From: CAVQEK01 sp964596645
Lineage (GTDB): Bacteria > Bacteroidota > Bacteroidia > Cytophagales > Cyclobacteriaceae
Assembly: GCA_964596645.1 (NCBI GenBank)
Contig: CAZQVB010000013.1
Span: 1-64,000 of the forward strand
Direction of reading: 5' to 3'
Length of the DNA stretch: 64,000 nt
Position 1 is the first letter of the stretch. Every line of letters starts with the position of its first letter. The position numbers and the translations under genes were made by a program. Positions 43,469 through 51,347 of the stretch are shown one piece after another. The notes under the pieces are model-generated. The model did no database searches and was not told the DNA's origin. It was given only the letters and a program-made list of their open reading frames with translations.

Positions 43469-46156
43469 TCAATTGGCTTTCATCCTTTCGAGCTGCGCCA
43501 GCAGGGTTTCGAGCTTTTGTTCTGCATCGGCTTTTTTCTTTTTTTCTGTGGCCACCACCTGCTCAGGGGCATTTTGCATAAACCGTTCGTTACTTAATTT
43601 TTTGTCTACAGAGTTCAAGAAGCCCTGCAAATATTCAATTTCCTTCTCAGCAGCTTCCTGGGCCTGTCCGTCATCTGTTTCTGCGTCCAGCAGCAGCAGC
43701 CACTCTGTAGTGCCGGCCATAAAGGCAAAAGCATCTTCCGGGGTATTGTCGGTAAGCTGTATGGGTTCTGTATTGGCCAATTTTGATATGGCCTCATGAA
43801 ACTGCGCTATGCTGGCCTCGTGCCTGGTGGTGAGCAGGGGCAGCGTCTTTTTCATGCCAATGTTTTTGCTTTGGCGGATGTTGCGCACCTGTGCCACTAC
43901 TTCAAAGGCCACCTCGGCAGCACCCATCAGCGCCTCGTCAGCCTTGCCAATGGTGGGCCATGCAGACATCATCAGGCTTTCGCCCTCTTTTCTTTCCTGA
44001 AGGGCATGCCATATTTCTTCGGTGATGAAGGGCATGAAGGGATGCAGCATTTGCATCAGTCTTTCGAAAAAATCAAGCGTGCTGTTGTACGTGTTTTCAT
44101 CTACGGGTTGTTCGAAACCAGGCTTTACGAGCTCCAGGTACCAGCTGCAGAAGTCGTTCCACACCAGCTTGTAGGCCGTGATGAGGGCATCGGAGATGCG
44201 GTACTTGCCAAAGTGGTCGTCTATCTCTGCCAGGGCGGCGTGCATCCTGGACTCGAACCATGCTATGGCTGTTTTTTCTTCCGGTTTTTGTAGGTCTTTT
44301 TCCGTTTTCCAGCCTTTCACCAGCCTGAGTGCATTCCATATTTTGTTGGAGAAATTACGGCCCTGCTCACAGAGCTTTTCATCGAAGAGCAGGTCGTTGC
44401 CGGCGGGCGAACTAAAAAGCATGCCGGTACGTACTCCATCAGCGCTGTAGCGCTTGATCAGCTCCAGCGGCTCTGGAGAGTTGCCTAAAGATTTAGACAT
44501 CTTTCTGCGCTGTGCATCGCGCACTATGCCGGTGAGGTACACATCGCGGAATGGTTTCTTGCCGGTATACTCATAGCCGGCTATGATCATGCGGGCCACC
44601 CAGAAGAACAGTATTTCCGGGGCCGTCACCAGTACGGCGGTGGGGTAGAAGTAGTTCAGCTCGGCATTGGCTGCCATGTCTATCTTGCCATTTTCAGCAT
44701 CGAAACTGCCCGCATCAAAGCCTCCAAACACTTGCAAAGGCCAAAGCCACGAGCTGGCCCATGTGTCGAGCACGTCTTCATCTTGCCTCAGGTCGCTCGC
44801 CGTCAGTGCCTCATTACCAGATTTTTTGCGGGCCATCGTCAGTGCCTCTTCTTCGGAGGCCGCTATCACATAGTCGTCGGCTTGTGTGCCGTAGTAATAG
44901 GCCGGTATGCGGTGGCCCCACCAGAGCTGGCGCGATATGCACCAATCCCGCACATTTTCCATCCAGTAGCGGTACGTGTTCTTAAATTTTGCGGGGATCA
45001 GTGCAATCTCATCATTTTCCACCGCCTCCAGTGCCTGCTGCGATATGGCTTTCATACGAATAAACCACTGCAGGCTCAGCTTGGGCTCCACCACCGTATT
45101 GGTGCGCTCAGATCGGCCAATGCGCGTAACGAAAGACTTTGTGCCAGCCAGCTGACCTGTCTGCTCCAGGTCTTTCACCACGAGTTTTCTCACCGCGAAG
45201 CGGTCTTTGCCCATGTAGGCTGCCATGCCGCATTTCTCATTCAGCGTGCCATCGTTGTTTATGGTGTCGATCACCTCCAGCTGATGCCGCTGGCCGATCT
45301 CGAAGTCGTTGGGATCGTGGGCGGGCGTTACCTTCAGGCAGCCGGTGCCAAAGTCTTTATCTACGTAGGCATCGGCTATCACCGGTATGGGGCGATTGAT
45401 AAAAGGCACCAGTACCGTTTTGCCGATCAGGTGCTGATAGCGCGCGTCATCCGGGTTTACCGCTATGGCGGTGTCGCCAAAGATGGTTTCGGGGCGCACG
45501 GTAGCAATGGTGAGCCACTCGTCGTCGGCGCTTTCCACTTTATAGCGAATGGAATACATCGTAGCCTGCTCACCATCTTCATTGTAGATCACCTCTTCAT
45601 TGGACAGTGCCGTCTGGGCTTCGCAATCCCAGTTGATCATGCGCAAGTCGCGGTATATATAGCCTTTGGCATGCAGGTCGATGAACACCTGGATCACCGC
45701 GCGGTAGTAGTCCTCATCCATGGTAAAGGCCGTGCGCTCCCAGTCGCAGGAGGCACCTAGTTTTTTGAGCTGCTCCAGTATGATGCCCCCGTATTTATCT
45801 TTCCACTCCCAGGCATATTTCAGGAATTCGTCGCGTGTCAGGTCTCTTTTCTTTATTCCCTTTTCGCGCAGCATACCCACTACTTTGGCCTCCGTGGCGA
45901 TAGAGGCGTGGTCGGTGCCCGGCACCCAGCAGGCCTCGTAGCCCAGCATACGCGCCCGCCGTACCAATACATCCTGGATGGTGTTGTTCAGCATATGCCC
46001 CATATGCAGCACGCCCGTCACGTTGGGCGGAGGTATCACCACGGTATAGGCTTGCTTTTCCGGATTGACGCGGGCATGAAAAAAGCCATTTTTTTGCCAA
46101 TAGGCATACCACTTATCTTCAGTAAGGCTTGGGTCGTACTTTTTTGAGATGTCCAT
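43469..46156 (-). CDS. valS: Valyl-tRNA synthetase
   Basis: An 895-residue class I synthetase. The HIGH motif appears as GVLHMGHML, the editing (CP1) domain includes T-V-R-P-E-T-I-F-G-D-T-A, and the KMSKS motif is in RKMSKSLGNSPEP. An anticodon-binding domain and a C-terminal coiled-coil arm (about 825-895, E-x-E-I-E-Y-L-Q-G-F-L) follow. It charges tRNA-Val. The ATG at 46156 (MDISKKYDPS) is the natural start; the longer frame adds 39 residues without family resemblance and runs through the promoter. Confidence 0.97.
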   Translation of the reverse strand: MDISKKYDPSLTEDKWYAYWQKNGFFHARVNPEKQAYTVVIPPPNVTGVLHMGHMLNNTIQDVLVRRARMLGYEACWVPGTDHASIATEAKVVGMLREKGIKKRDLTRDEFLKYAWEWKDKYGGIILEQLKKLGASCDWERTAFTMDEDYYRAVIQVFIDLHAKGYIYRDLRMINWDCEAQTALSNEEVIYNEDGEQATMYSIRYKVESADDEWLTIATVRPETIFGDTAIAVNPDDARYQHLIGKTVLVPFINRPIPVIADAYVDKDFGTGCLKVTPAHDPNDFEIGQRHQLEVIDTINNDGTLNEKCGMAAYMGKDRFAVRKLVVKDLEQTGQLAGTKSFVTRIGRSERTNTVVEPKLSLQWFIRMKAISQQALEAVENDEIALIPAKFKNTYRYWMENVRDWCISRQLWWGHRIPAYYYGTQADDYVIAASEEEALTMARKKSGNEALTASDLRQDEDVLDTWASSWLWPLQVFGGFDAGSFDAENGKIDMAANAELNYFYPTAVLVTAPEILFFWVARMIIAGYEYTGKKPFRDVYLTGIVRDAQRRKMSKSLGNSPEPLELIKRYSADGVRTGMLFSSPAGNDLLFDEKLCEQGRNFSNKIWNALRLVKGWKTEKDLQKPEEKTAIAWFESRMHAALAEIDDHFGKYRISDALITAYKLVWNDFCSWYLELVKPGFEQPVDENTYNSTLDFFERLMQMLHPFMPFITEEIWHALQERKEGESLMMSAWPTIGKADEALMGAAEVAFEVVAQVRNIRQSKNIGMKKTLPLLTTRHEASIAQFHEAISKLANTEPIQLTDNTPEDAFAFMAGTTEWLLLLDAETDDGQAQEAAEKEIEYLQGFLNSVDKKLSNERFMQNAPEQVVATEKKKKADAEQKLETLLAQLERMKAN

Positions 46157-46188
46157 GGGGTAATTATTGGGACTATTGAAATAAGGCG

Positions 46189-46196
46189 CAAAAATA
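46189..46196 (-). promoter_or_regulatory. Bacteroidota -7 element (TATTTTTG) of valS
   Basis: On the minus strand TATTTTTG fits TAnnTTTG, 33 bp before the valS ATG. The -33 part is not clear. Confidence 0.5.
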
Positions 46197-46353
46197 GGCA
46201 GAATTGGGGGGAATGAACAGATGCAGGGAGAATTAATGGCCGTGTGTGCGTGGAGCGGCGTGGAGTCCGGCAAGTGTTGATAGAGCGCAGTGAGCTAAAG
46301 GCTTAATGTGCCCACCAATGTCTCATTTGCCATGAGTGGTAAAATTCGCGCAG

Positions 46354-46563
46354 TGTGTGCGGATTCGTAATCCGAAGCACCAGCAAGTATCAAGATGGTC
46401 TGGCGAGTGGCATGCACGAGATTAGTAGTATACTCTTTTATATTGACCAGATGGCGTGGATATGTATTTTGAATGAGGCACGATGGTGTTTGTTTAAACC
46501 GTTGAAACGGTTTTGTTAATGGTTGCAATTCCCATAGCCCACGGTTTAAACCGTGGGCTATGG
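46354..46563. repeat. ~210-bp REP-like element, copy A
   Basis: Direct copy of the element at 47865-48075, roughly nine in ten bases identical by eye. It contains three hairpins: CGGATT-N3-AATCCG at the left, AACCGTT-GA-AACGGTT in the right part, and a long palindrome around CCCACGGTTTAAACCGTGGG. In this copy the last palindrome is perfect over 42 bases (46527-46568, 21-bp arms). An open frame across it is not a gene. Confidence 0.85.
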
Positions 46564-46568
46564 GAATT

Positions 46569-46983
46569 ATCCGTTGTATGTTTAATGTATTTATACATTT
46601 ATAATAATTTCAGTTTTTGCTTCCGTAAAATCGTATAGCTGATAAACCAATTATTCGATTAGGATTTCTTCAATTTATGCTTTTTAAACATCCTGTTTTC
46701 AAATGGATTAGATTCATCAGCTGTTGGGATTTAAAAGAACACTAGTGATCCGATTAAGCGACAGTTGGGGCCAAGCATGTTCCTGGAGCAGAATGAGAAT
46801 GGGACATGGGGCAGTAGGACATAGTCCGATGTTAGCTACAACTATAACGCCATCACAACTTCGAAAAAGGGGAAATAGAAGCAGGATGTTTTGATATGAA
46901 AATTCAGACCTCAAATTCAATAAACCGATCAGTACGAAACCCATACGCTGGGTGCTGTGAGAGGTGCACAAAGGTCTTGCGGA
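46569..46983. other. AT-rich intergenic DNA, no supported gene
   Basis: 415 bp between repeat copy A and the doc gene. An 84-codon minus-strand frame (46717-46971) has no recognised domain and could be part of a multi-copy noncoding repeat. I do not call it a gene. Confidence 0.5.
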
Positions 46984-47364
46984 TCACTCGTTTCTCTTTA
47001 CATTCTTCTTAATCCATTGTTTGATCTGATCAAACTCGATTCGTCCAGATGCTATTGAAATCACAAATTCATATTTATCTTCTTCCTGAGCGATAATATC
47101 TAAACCATTGTTTAAAAGATGTAATCGCATCAATGTATAACCTGTTCGTTTATTTCCATCATTGAATGGATGGTTTTTTACAATGCTTTCAATAATTGCC
47201 CCTGCTTGATCAATTATAGAAGGATATAATAATTCGCTATCAAAAGTTTGAAAAGGTCGATTTAAAGCAGAATCCAATAATGAATGATCTCGTATTCCGG
47301 GTGTCCCACCAAATTTATCGATTAACAAATTGTGAATTTTGATAACAGTTATTAAATCGATCAC
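46984..47364 (-). CDS. doc: Doc-type Fic domain toxin
   Basis: A 126-residue Fic-fold protein of the death-on-curing group. The motif H-P-F-N-D-G-N-K-R (65-73) matches the Doc form, with Lys-Arg in place of the G-R-x-x-R of AMP-transferring Fic proteins. Phage P1 Doc phosphorylates EF-Tu, and this protein probably does the same (inference). The GTG start overlaps the antitoxin stop by four bases (GTGA), typical of coupled toxin/antitoxin genes. The pair is bounded by two direct REP-like repeats, suggesting acquisition by transfer. Confidence 0.9.
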   Translation of the reverse strand: MIDLITVIKIHNLLIDKFGGTPGIRDHSLLDSALNRPFQTFDSELLYPSIIDQAGAIIESIVKNHPFNDGNKRTGYTLMRLHLLNNGLDIIAQEEDKYEFVISIASGRIEFDQIKQWIKKNVKRNE

Positions 47365-47549
47365 TGTGCCAATCGATTAAGTAAGTTTCGGTCCTCCTCT
47401 AATATCTTTGAGAGATTGTTGGAAGTCCTAATTTGATCAGAAGATTTTTTAAGAATACTTTTTAAATAATCTAGAACATCTATCGAAATATCATCTGGTA
47501 ACATATCAATGACTTTGTGAATTTCGCTTTTTACGTTTTGCTCTTTCAT
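47361..47549 (-). CDS. Antitoxin partner of Doc, not Phd-like
   Basis: A 62-residue, probably helical protein encoded just upstream of doc with a 4-bp overlap. It lacks a Phd/YefM N-terminal DNA-binding signature. The N-terminal half (H-K-V-I-D-M-L-P-D-D-I-S-I-D-V-L-D-Y-L-K) is acidic and the C-terminus (K-I-L-E-E-D-R-N-L-L-N-R-L-A) is an amphipathic helix that could cap the Fic active site, as the C-terminus of Phd does. The antitoxin role is inferred from position and size. The start is ATG. Confidence 0.75.
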   Translation of the reverse strand: MKEQNVKSEIHKVIDMLPDDISIDVLDYLKSILKKSSDQIRTSNNLSKILEEDRNLLNRLAQ

Positions 47550-47570
47550 ATCCTTTATTCAGTTGATTTG

Positions 47571-47578
47571 CAAATATA
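47571..47578 (-). promoter_or_regulatory. -7 element (TATATTTG) of the toxin/antitoxin operon
   Basis: On the minus strand TATATTTG fits TAnnTTTG, 22 bp before the antitoxin ATG. Confidence 0.6.
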
Positions 47579-47820
47579 CGAAATTGGTCAACCATTGGTT
47601 TATAACCTACGCAAATGAGGGCTAACGCAACAGTATGATTCCTGACGGTTTAATATCGTTATAGGTTCAAGTAAATACCAGTCAAATCAGATTTCCCCGG
47701 CCAAATTTGGTACGACACGGCCAATTCCCAGATTTTACGGACTCTCTAAATAGCCGATGAGTATCGCCAGGCACTCACCCGTCATTGCTTCGTACTATAT
47801 GTGTGAGCCCAGTATGGGAA

Positions 47821-47841
47821 TCTGATATCTAAAATATCAGA
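47821..47841. repeat. Small perfect inverted repeat
   Basis: TCTGATAT and ATATCAGA (8-bp arms) around CTAAA, just left of repeat copy B. The role is unknown. The remaining DNA from 47579 to 47864 shows no gene. Confidence 0.6.
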
Positions 47842-47864
47842 ATTTTCCAGAGGTTAAAAGTCCC

Positions 47865-48075
47865 TGTGTGCGGATTCATAATCCGAAGCACCAGCAAGTA
47901 TCAAGATGGTCTGTGGCGTGGCATGCATGGAGATTAGTAGTATGCTCTTTTATATTGACCAGATGGCGTGGATATGTATCTTGAATGAGGCATTGTGGTA
48001 TGTTTTTAAACCGTTGAAACGGTTTTATTAATGGTTGGAATTTCCATAGCCCACGGTTTAAACCGTGGGCTATGG
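47865..48075. repeat. ~210-bp REP-like element, copy B
   Basis: Second direct copy of the element at 46354. The same three hairpins are present; the terminal palindrome here is perfect over 32 bases (48044-48075). Its right end lies 14 bp from the 3' end of the DUF433 gene. Confidence 0.85.
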
Positions 48076-48088
48076 TTAACAATCGTTA

Positions 48089-48433
48089 TCACTTATGCCA
48101 AAATATAGTTCGGCTATTGAAATAATATCGACTTGGTAATTCTTCAAAAAATTTATACTTGGAGCAGGTAAATTTTAATTTGCAAGAAATTTCATTAAGC
48201 AGAATTATTTCTAATATCCACAATAGTCCGTCTTTAACGCAGTCATTTATATATGCGAAAACGGCTTGAATGTCTTGTTTTTTTAAGTGAGGATAGGATT
48301 CGAGTATTTTCTCTTCGTTCCAACCGTCAGCCAGTTTTTCGAGGATAAATTCGACGGATATACGTGTTCCTTTGATCACGGGCTTACCGAGAAGCACGTT
48401 CTGATCCGAGACTATTCTTTCATTCCAATTCAT
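48089..48433 (-). CDS. DUF433 family protein, antitoxin-like, with atypical C-terminus
   Basis: A 114-residue frame. Residues 1-66 match DUF433 well (M-N-W-N-E-R-I-V-S-D ... LLGKPVIKGTRISVEFILEKL ... G-W-N-E-E-K-I-L-E-S-Y-P-x-L), a small helix-turn-helix-like fold often encoded as antitoxin beside a PIN-like DUF5615 toxin. After D-C-V-K-D the family normally ends within a few residues. Here ~45 further residues read into AT-rich DNA and look non-native, and no toxin partner follows because repeat copy B starts there. It may be a decayed or disrupted module. The ATG at 48433 is used. Confidence 0.68.
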   Translation of the reverse strand: MNWNERIVSDQNVLLGKPVIKGTRISVEFILEKLADGWNEEKILESYPHLKKQDIQAVFAYINDCVKDGLLWILEIILLNEISCKLKFTCSKYKFFEELPSRYYFNSRTIFWHK

Positions 48434-48750
48434 GTCTTGAAAATATTTGCAGTATGTTCTTAGGCGGGCATATAGCACAATAACTTCAATAACCCGAATA
48501 TCACCCACAGTACTTTTTAAGAGCATCATATCCGTCCGAATCTAAAAAAAATTCCTATGGTTTCTAAACTACTTTCCGCTATGGGTTTGTGAATTTTGAT
48601 GGTGTGGCTCGGATTGCCTGTGCAGTGCTTATAACTATCGCAAATCCCTTACTTTACTCCATCATCTGGGCGGGAAAGATTGATGTAGGCGTCGGATTAT
48701 TACAGGGCTGCACAGGTCTCGTATCTATGGACACGTGCGACGGAAAGGCC
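48434..48750. other. AT-rich intergenic DNA
   Basis: 317 bp upstream of the DUF433 gene and downstream of the convergent hydrolase gene. No gene is supported. A short plus-strand frame from 48589 starts at a GTG and runs into the hydrolase gene, so it is rejected. Confidence 0.55.
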
Positions 48751-49617
48751 TTAATCACTTACCGATTTAAAAAACCTTATCGTAGCATCGGCAGCATGTT
48801 TCATGTGGGTCGGTAAATGATTTGGCTGCCAGGGGTGCGTACCTCCAAAGGTATGGTCGGCCCCTTCGATCAGCTCCAGGCGAACACTGGCATTCCATCT
48901 TGCCAACTGTTCGGTAACCTGTACAGGCACAGTCTGGTCGTCGGTGCCGTGTATGGCCAGCATGGGTATGGCCAGGTGGCTGATGGCGTTGGGCACATCA
49001 TAGCGCTCGGCATGGCGCTCATAGTCCTCCACCAGTTGGTAGTCCATGGGCATCTGCTGTCCGGTACGGCTGTTGGGCAAATAAATGACACGCTGCTTTT
49101 GCCAGTAAGAAAGATCGTCTTTGGAGTACCAGGATGCCAGGTCGTTCACACCGGCCCAGGTGGCAATGGCCTTTACCCTGTTTTCCTCTCTTGCCTTCAG
49201 CACTACGTGGGCGCCACCGCGGCTATGGCCCATCATGTAGAGTTGGTGCAGGTTGAGTTCTTCTGAAGGCACCTCGAATTTTTTTGAAAAAAGGTGCTCT
49301 ATCAGACACTGTGTATCGTCCAGCTCAATGCCAAAGTTGTTTTGAGCAAAAGCTTCCAGATCGTCAAAATCGAGTGGCTTTTCGGGGGTGGTGCCGTTGT
49401 GCGAAAAATTCATTTTCACCACTACAAAGTGATGCCGGGCAAAGTACTCGGCGAGCATATTGAAGGGCCCCCAGTCTTTAAAGCCTTTAAAGCCATGGTT
49501 GAATATGATCACCGGTTTGGGATTGCCATCGCTTACGTAATGCACATCGGCTAAAAACCTGCGGCCGCCGTGCCTGGAGGTGAGTGTAAATTCTTTAAAT
49601 GTTGCCTTTTTGGTCAT
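48751..49617 (-). CDS. Alpha/beta hydrolase (dienelactone hydrolase-like)
   Basis: A 288-residue alpha/beta hydrolase. The oxyanion region is FNHGFKGFKDWGPF, the nucleophile elbow is GHSRGG, the acid is in HGTDDQTVP and the catalytic His is in GADHTFGG. All three catalytic positions are present. The substrate is unknown; esters or peptides are possible. It is divergent from the polyprenyl synthase gene with a 86-bp gap holding both promoters. Confidence 0.9.
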   Translation of the reverse strand: MTKKATFKEFTLTSRHGGRRFLADVHYVSDGNPKPVIIFNHGFKGFKDWGPFNMLAEYFARHHFVVVKMNFSHNGTTPEKPLDFDDLEAFAQNNFGIELDDTQCLIEHLFSKKFEVPSEELNLHQLYMMGHSRGGAHVVLKAREENRVKAIATWAGVNDLASWYSKDDLSYWQKQRVIYLPNSRTGQQMPMDYQLVEDYERHAERYDVPNAISHLAIPMLAIHGTDDQTVPVQVTEQLARWNASVRLELIEGADHTFGGTHPWQPNHLPTHMKHAADATIRFFKSVSD

Positions 49618-49703
49618 ATTAGCCGCTAATATTTACGCGTGAATGAATTTGCGAACTTTGCAACTGCACAATTTGATCGTATAATTGTACCCACACGAAA
49701 AGC

Positions 49704-50678
49704 ATGTCGCTAACGCTAAAGCAAATACAAGCACCGATCGGTCAGGAAATGGTAGAGTTCGAAAGGAAATTTCGAGACTCTATGAAAAGCAAAGTTCTGC
49801 TGCTCGACAAAATAATGACATATATCGTAAAGCGCAAAGGCAAGCAAATGCGACCTATGTTTGTGTTTTTGGCGGCAGGTGTCACGGGCAACATCAACGA
49901 ATCGACCTACCGGGGTGCGGCGCTGATAGAGCTGTTGCACACCGCCACGCTGGTGCACGACGATGTGGTGGATGATGCGCATTTTCGTCGTGGTTTTTTT
50001 TCCATCAATGCGCTTTGGAAAAATAAAATTGCAGTATTGGTTGGCGACTACCTGCTCTCTCGCGGTCTGCTCTTATCCGTTGAGCATCAGGACTATGACC
50101 TGCTCAAGATCGTATCGGAGGCCGTGAAGGAGATGAGTGAAGGCGAGTTGCTCCAGATGGAAAAAGCGCGCAAGCTGGATATTGACGAGGAGGTATATTA
50201 CAACATCATACGACAAAAGACTGCATCTTTAATCGCTTCCTGCTGCGCGGTAGGCGCCAGCTCATCCGGTGCCTCTCGCGATAATATTGAGCGGCTAAAG
50301 CTTTTTGGAGAAAAAATAGGTATGGCTTTTCAAATAAAAGACGACTTGTTTGACTATGGCAATGCGGAGATAGGCAAGCCCACCGGCATTGATATAAAAG
50401 AAAAGAAAATGACGCTGCCCCTGATCTACGCATTGAAGAAAGCCTCTGGCACCGATCGGCGGAGCATCATCAACATAGTGAAGAACAAGAGCCATAAAAT
50501 GGACAAGGTGCGCGAGGTGGTCGACTTTGTAAAGCACGTGGGTGGCATTGAATATGCCACCGAGGTGATGGAGCGTTTTTACCTGGAGGCGCAGGAATTG
50601 TTGAATTGCTTTGAAGATACTACCTACAAAAACTCATTAATGCAGCTCGTGCGGTTTACTATTGAGCGTAACAAATGA
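49704..50678 (+). CDS. Polyprenyl diphosphate synthase (trans, long chain)
   Basis: A 324-residue trans-isoprenyl diphosphate synthase. The first aspartate-rich motif is HDDVVDDAHFRRG and the second is KDDLFDYG. The K-G-K-Q-M-R-P diphosphate-binding segment is at about 48-54. Small residues before the first motif suggest a long-chain product, probably the side chain of menaquinone. It is transcribed alone. Confidence 0.93.
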   Translation: MSLTLKQIQAPIGQEMVEFERKFRDSMKSKVLLLDKIMTYIVKRKGKQMRPMFVFLAAGVTGNINESTYRGAALIELLHTATLVHDDVVDDAHFRRGFFSINALWKNKIAVLVGDYLLSRGLLLSVEHQDYDLLKIVSEAVKEMSEGELLQMEKARKLDIDEEVYYNIIRQKTASLIASCCAVGASSSGASRDNIERLKLFGEKIGMAFQIKDDLFDYGNAEIGKPTGIDIKEKKMTLPLIYALKKASGTDRRSIINIVKNKSHKMDKVREVVDFVKHVGGIEYATEVMERFYLEAQELLNCFEDTTYKNSLMQLVRFTIERNK

Positions 50679-50739
50679 TTTATATAAAATCTTATTTTAT
50701 TAATATTAAAACCCAATAAAATAATCGCAGCGGAAATCT

Positions 50740-51162
50740 ATGAACCAGAAATCTTCCAAGCCTAATTTGAGTTCATATAAAGCTATTCCGCAGGAGTTGG
50801 AAGTGGTGGGCAAAAAGATTGTAGAGGCCGCCTTTACCGTACACCGCAACCTGGGCCCGGGCCTGTCAGAAAAAGTATATGAAGTATGCTTTTGCCACGA
50901 GCTCATGAAGCGCGGCCTTACCTACCAGCGGCACGTACATGTGCCGATCAACTACGACGGCATCACCTTCGAGCATGGCCTGAAGATCGATTTGCTCGTG
51001 GAAGGTCAGGTGATCTGCAAGGTAAAAGCTGCCGAATTCGTCAATCCTGTGCTCGAAGCACAGGTGGTAAGCCACCTGAAAATCACCGGCAACCGTATGG
51101 GTTTCGTCATCAATTTCTATGTTGTCAACATGAATCAGGGTATTCGACGTGTTATGATTTAG
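50740..51162 (+). CDS. GxxExxY family protein with altered nuclease motif
   Basis: A 140-residue member of the GxxExxY (PDDEXK_3) family. The name motif reads GLSEKVYE and the C-terminal block N-F-Y-V-x-x-M-N-Q-G-I-R-R-V is typical. The family is predicted to be a PD-(D/E)xK nuclease with a core D ... E-x-K. Here Asp of K-I-D-L-L-V-E-G is followed by C-K-V-K, with Lys in place of the catalytic Glu. It may be catalytically dead. Function is unknown, and members are abundant in Bacteroidota. Confidence 0.85.
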   Translation: MNQKSSKPNLSSYKAIPQELEVVGKKIVEAAFTVHRNLGPGLSEKVYEVCFCHELMKRGLTYQRHVHVPINYDGITFEHGLKIDLLVEGQVICKVKAAEFVNPVLEAQVVSHLKITGNRMGFVINFYVVNMNQGIRRVMI

Positions 51163-51347
51163 TACCCTGCCCAATCATTGCCAACCTGCGCAGGCTTCCT
51201 TTCTTTTACCCTTCTCTTTCACACAAGAATCATTCTTTATCCCCGGCGTTATGCACATATTTGCATGGTGCAGAATGATGACCTAACACTCCCGATAGCG
51301 TCGACGTATTTACGGCACATTCTCTTTTCAACAGAAAAAATGATCTA

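Noticed and set aside
46295..46528. 77-codon minus-strand open frame across repeat copy A
   Set aside because: A similar frame occurs across copy B, but both are carried by the noncoding hairpin-rich repeat. The two frames diverge through an indel and neither has a recognisable domain.
46717..46971. 84-codon minus-strand open frame in AT-rich DNA
   Set aside because: No family signal, start codon not supported by a promoter. It may be part of a multi-copy noncoding sequence.
47876..48082. 68-codon minus-strand open frame across repeat copy B
   Set aside because: Same explanation as for copy A; it runs through the terminal palindrome.
48589..48816. 75-codon plus-strand open frame
   Set aside because: Starts at a GTG, has no recognisable domain and overlaps the 3' end of the hydrolase gene.
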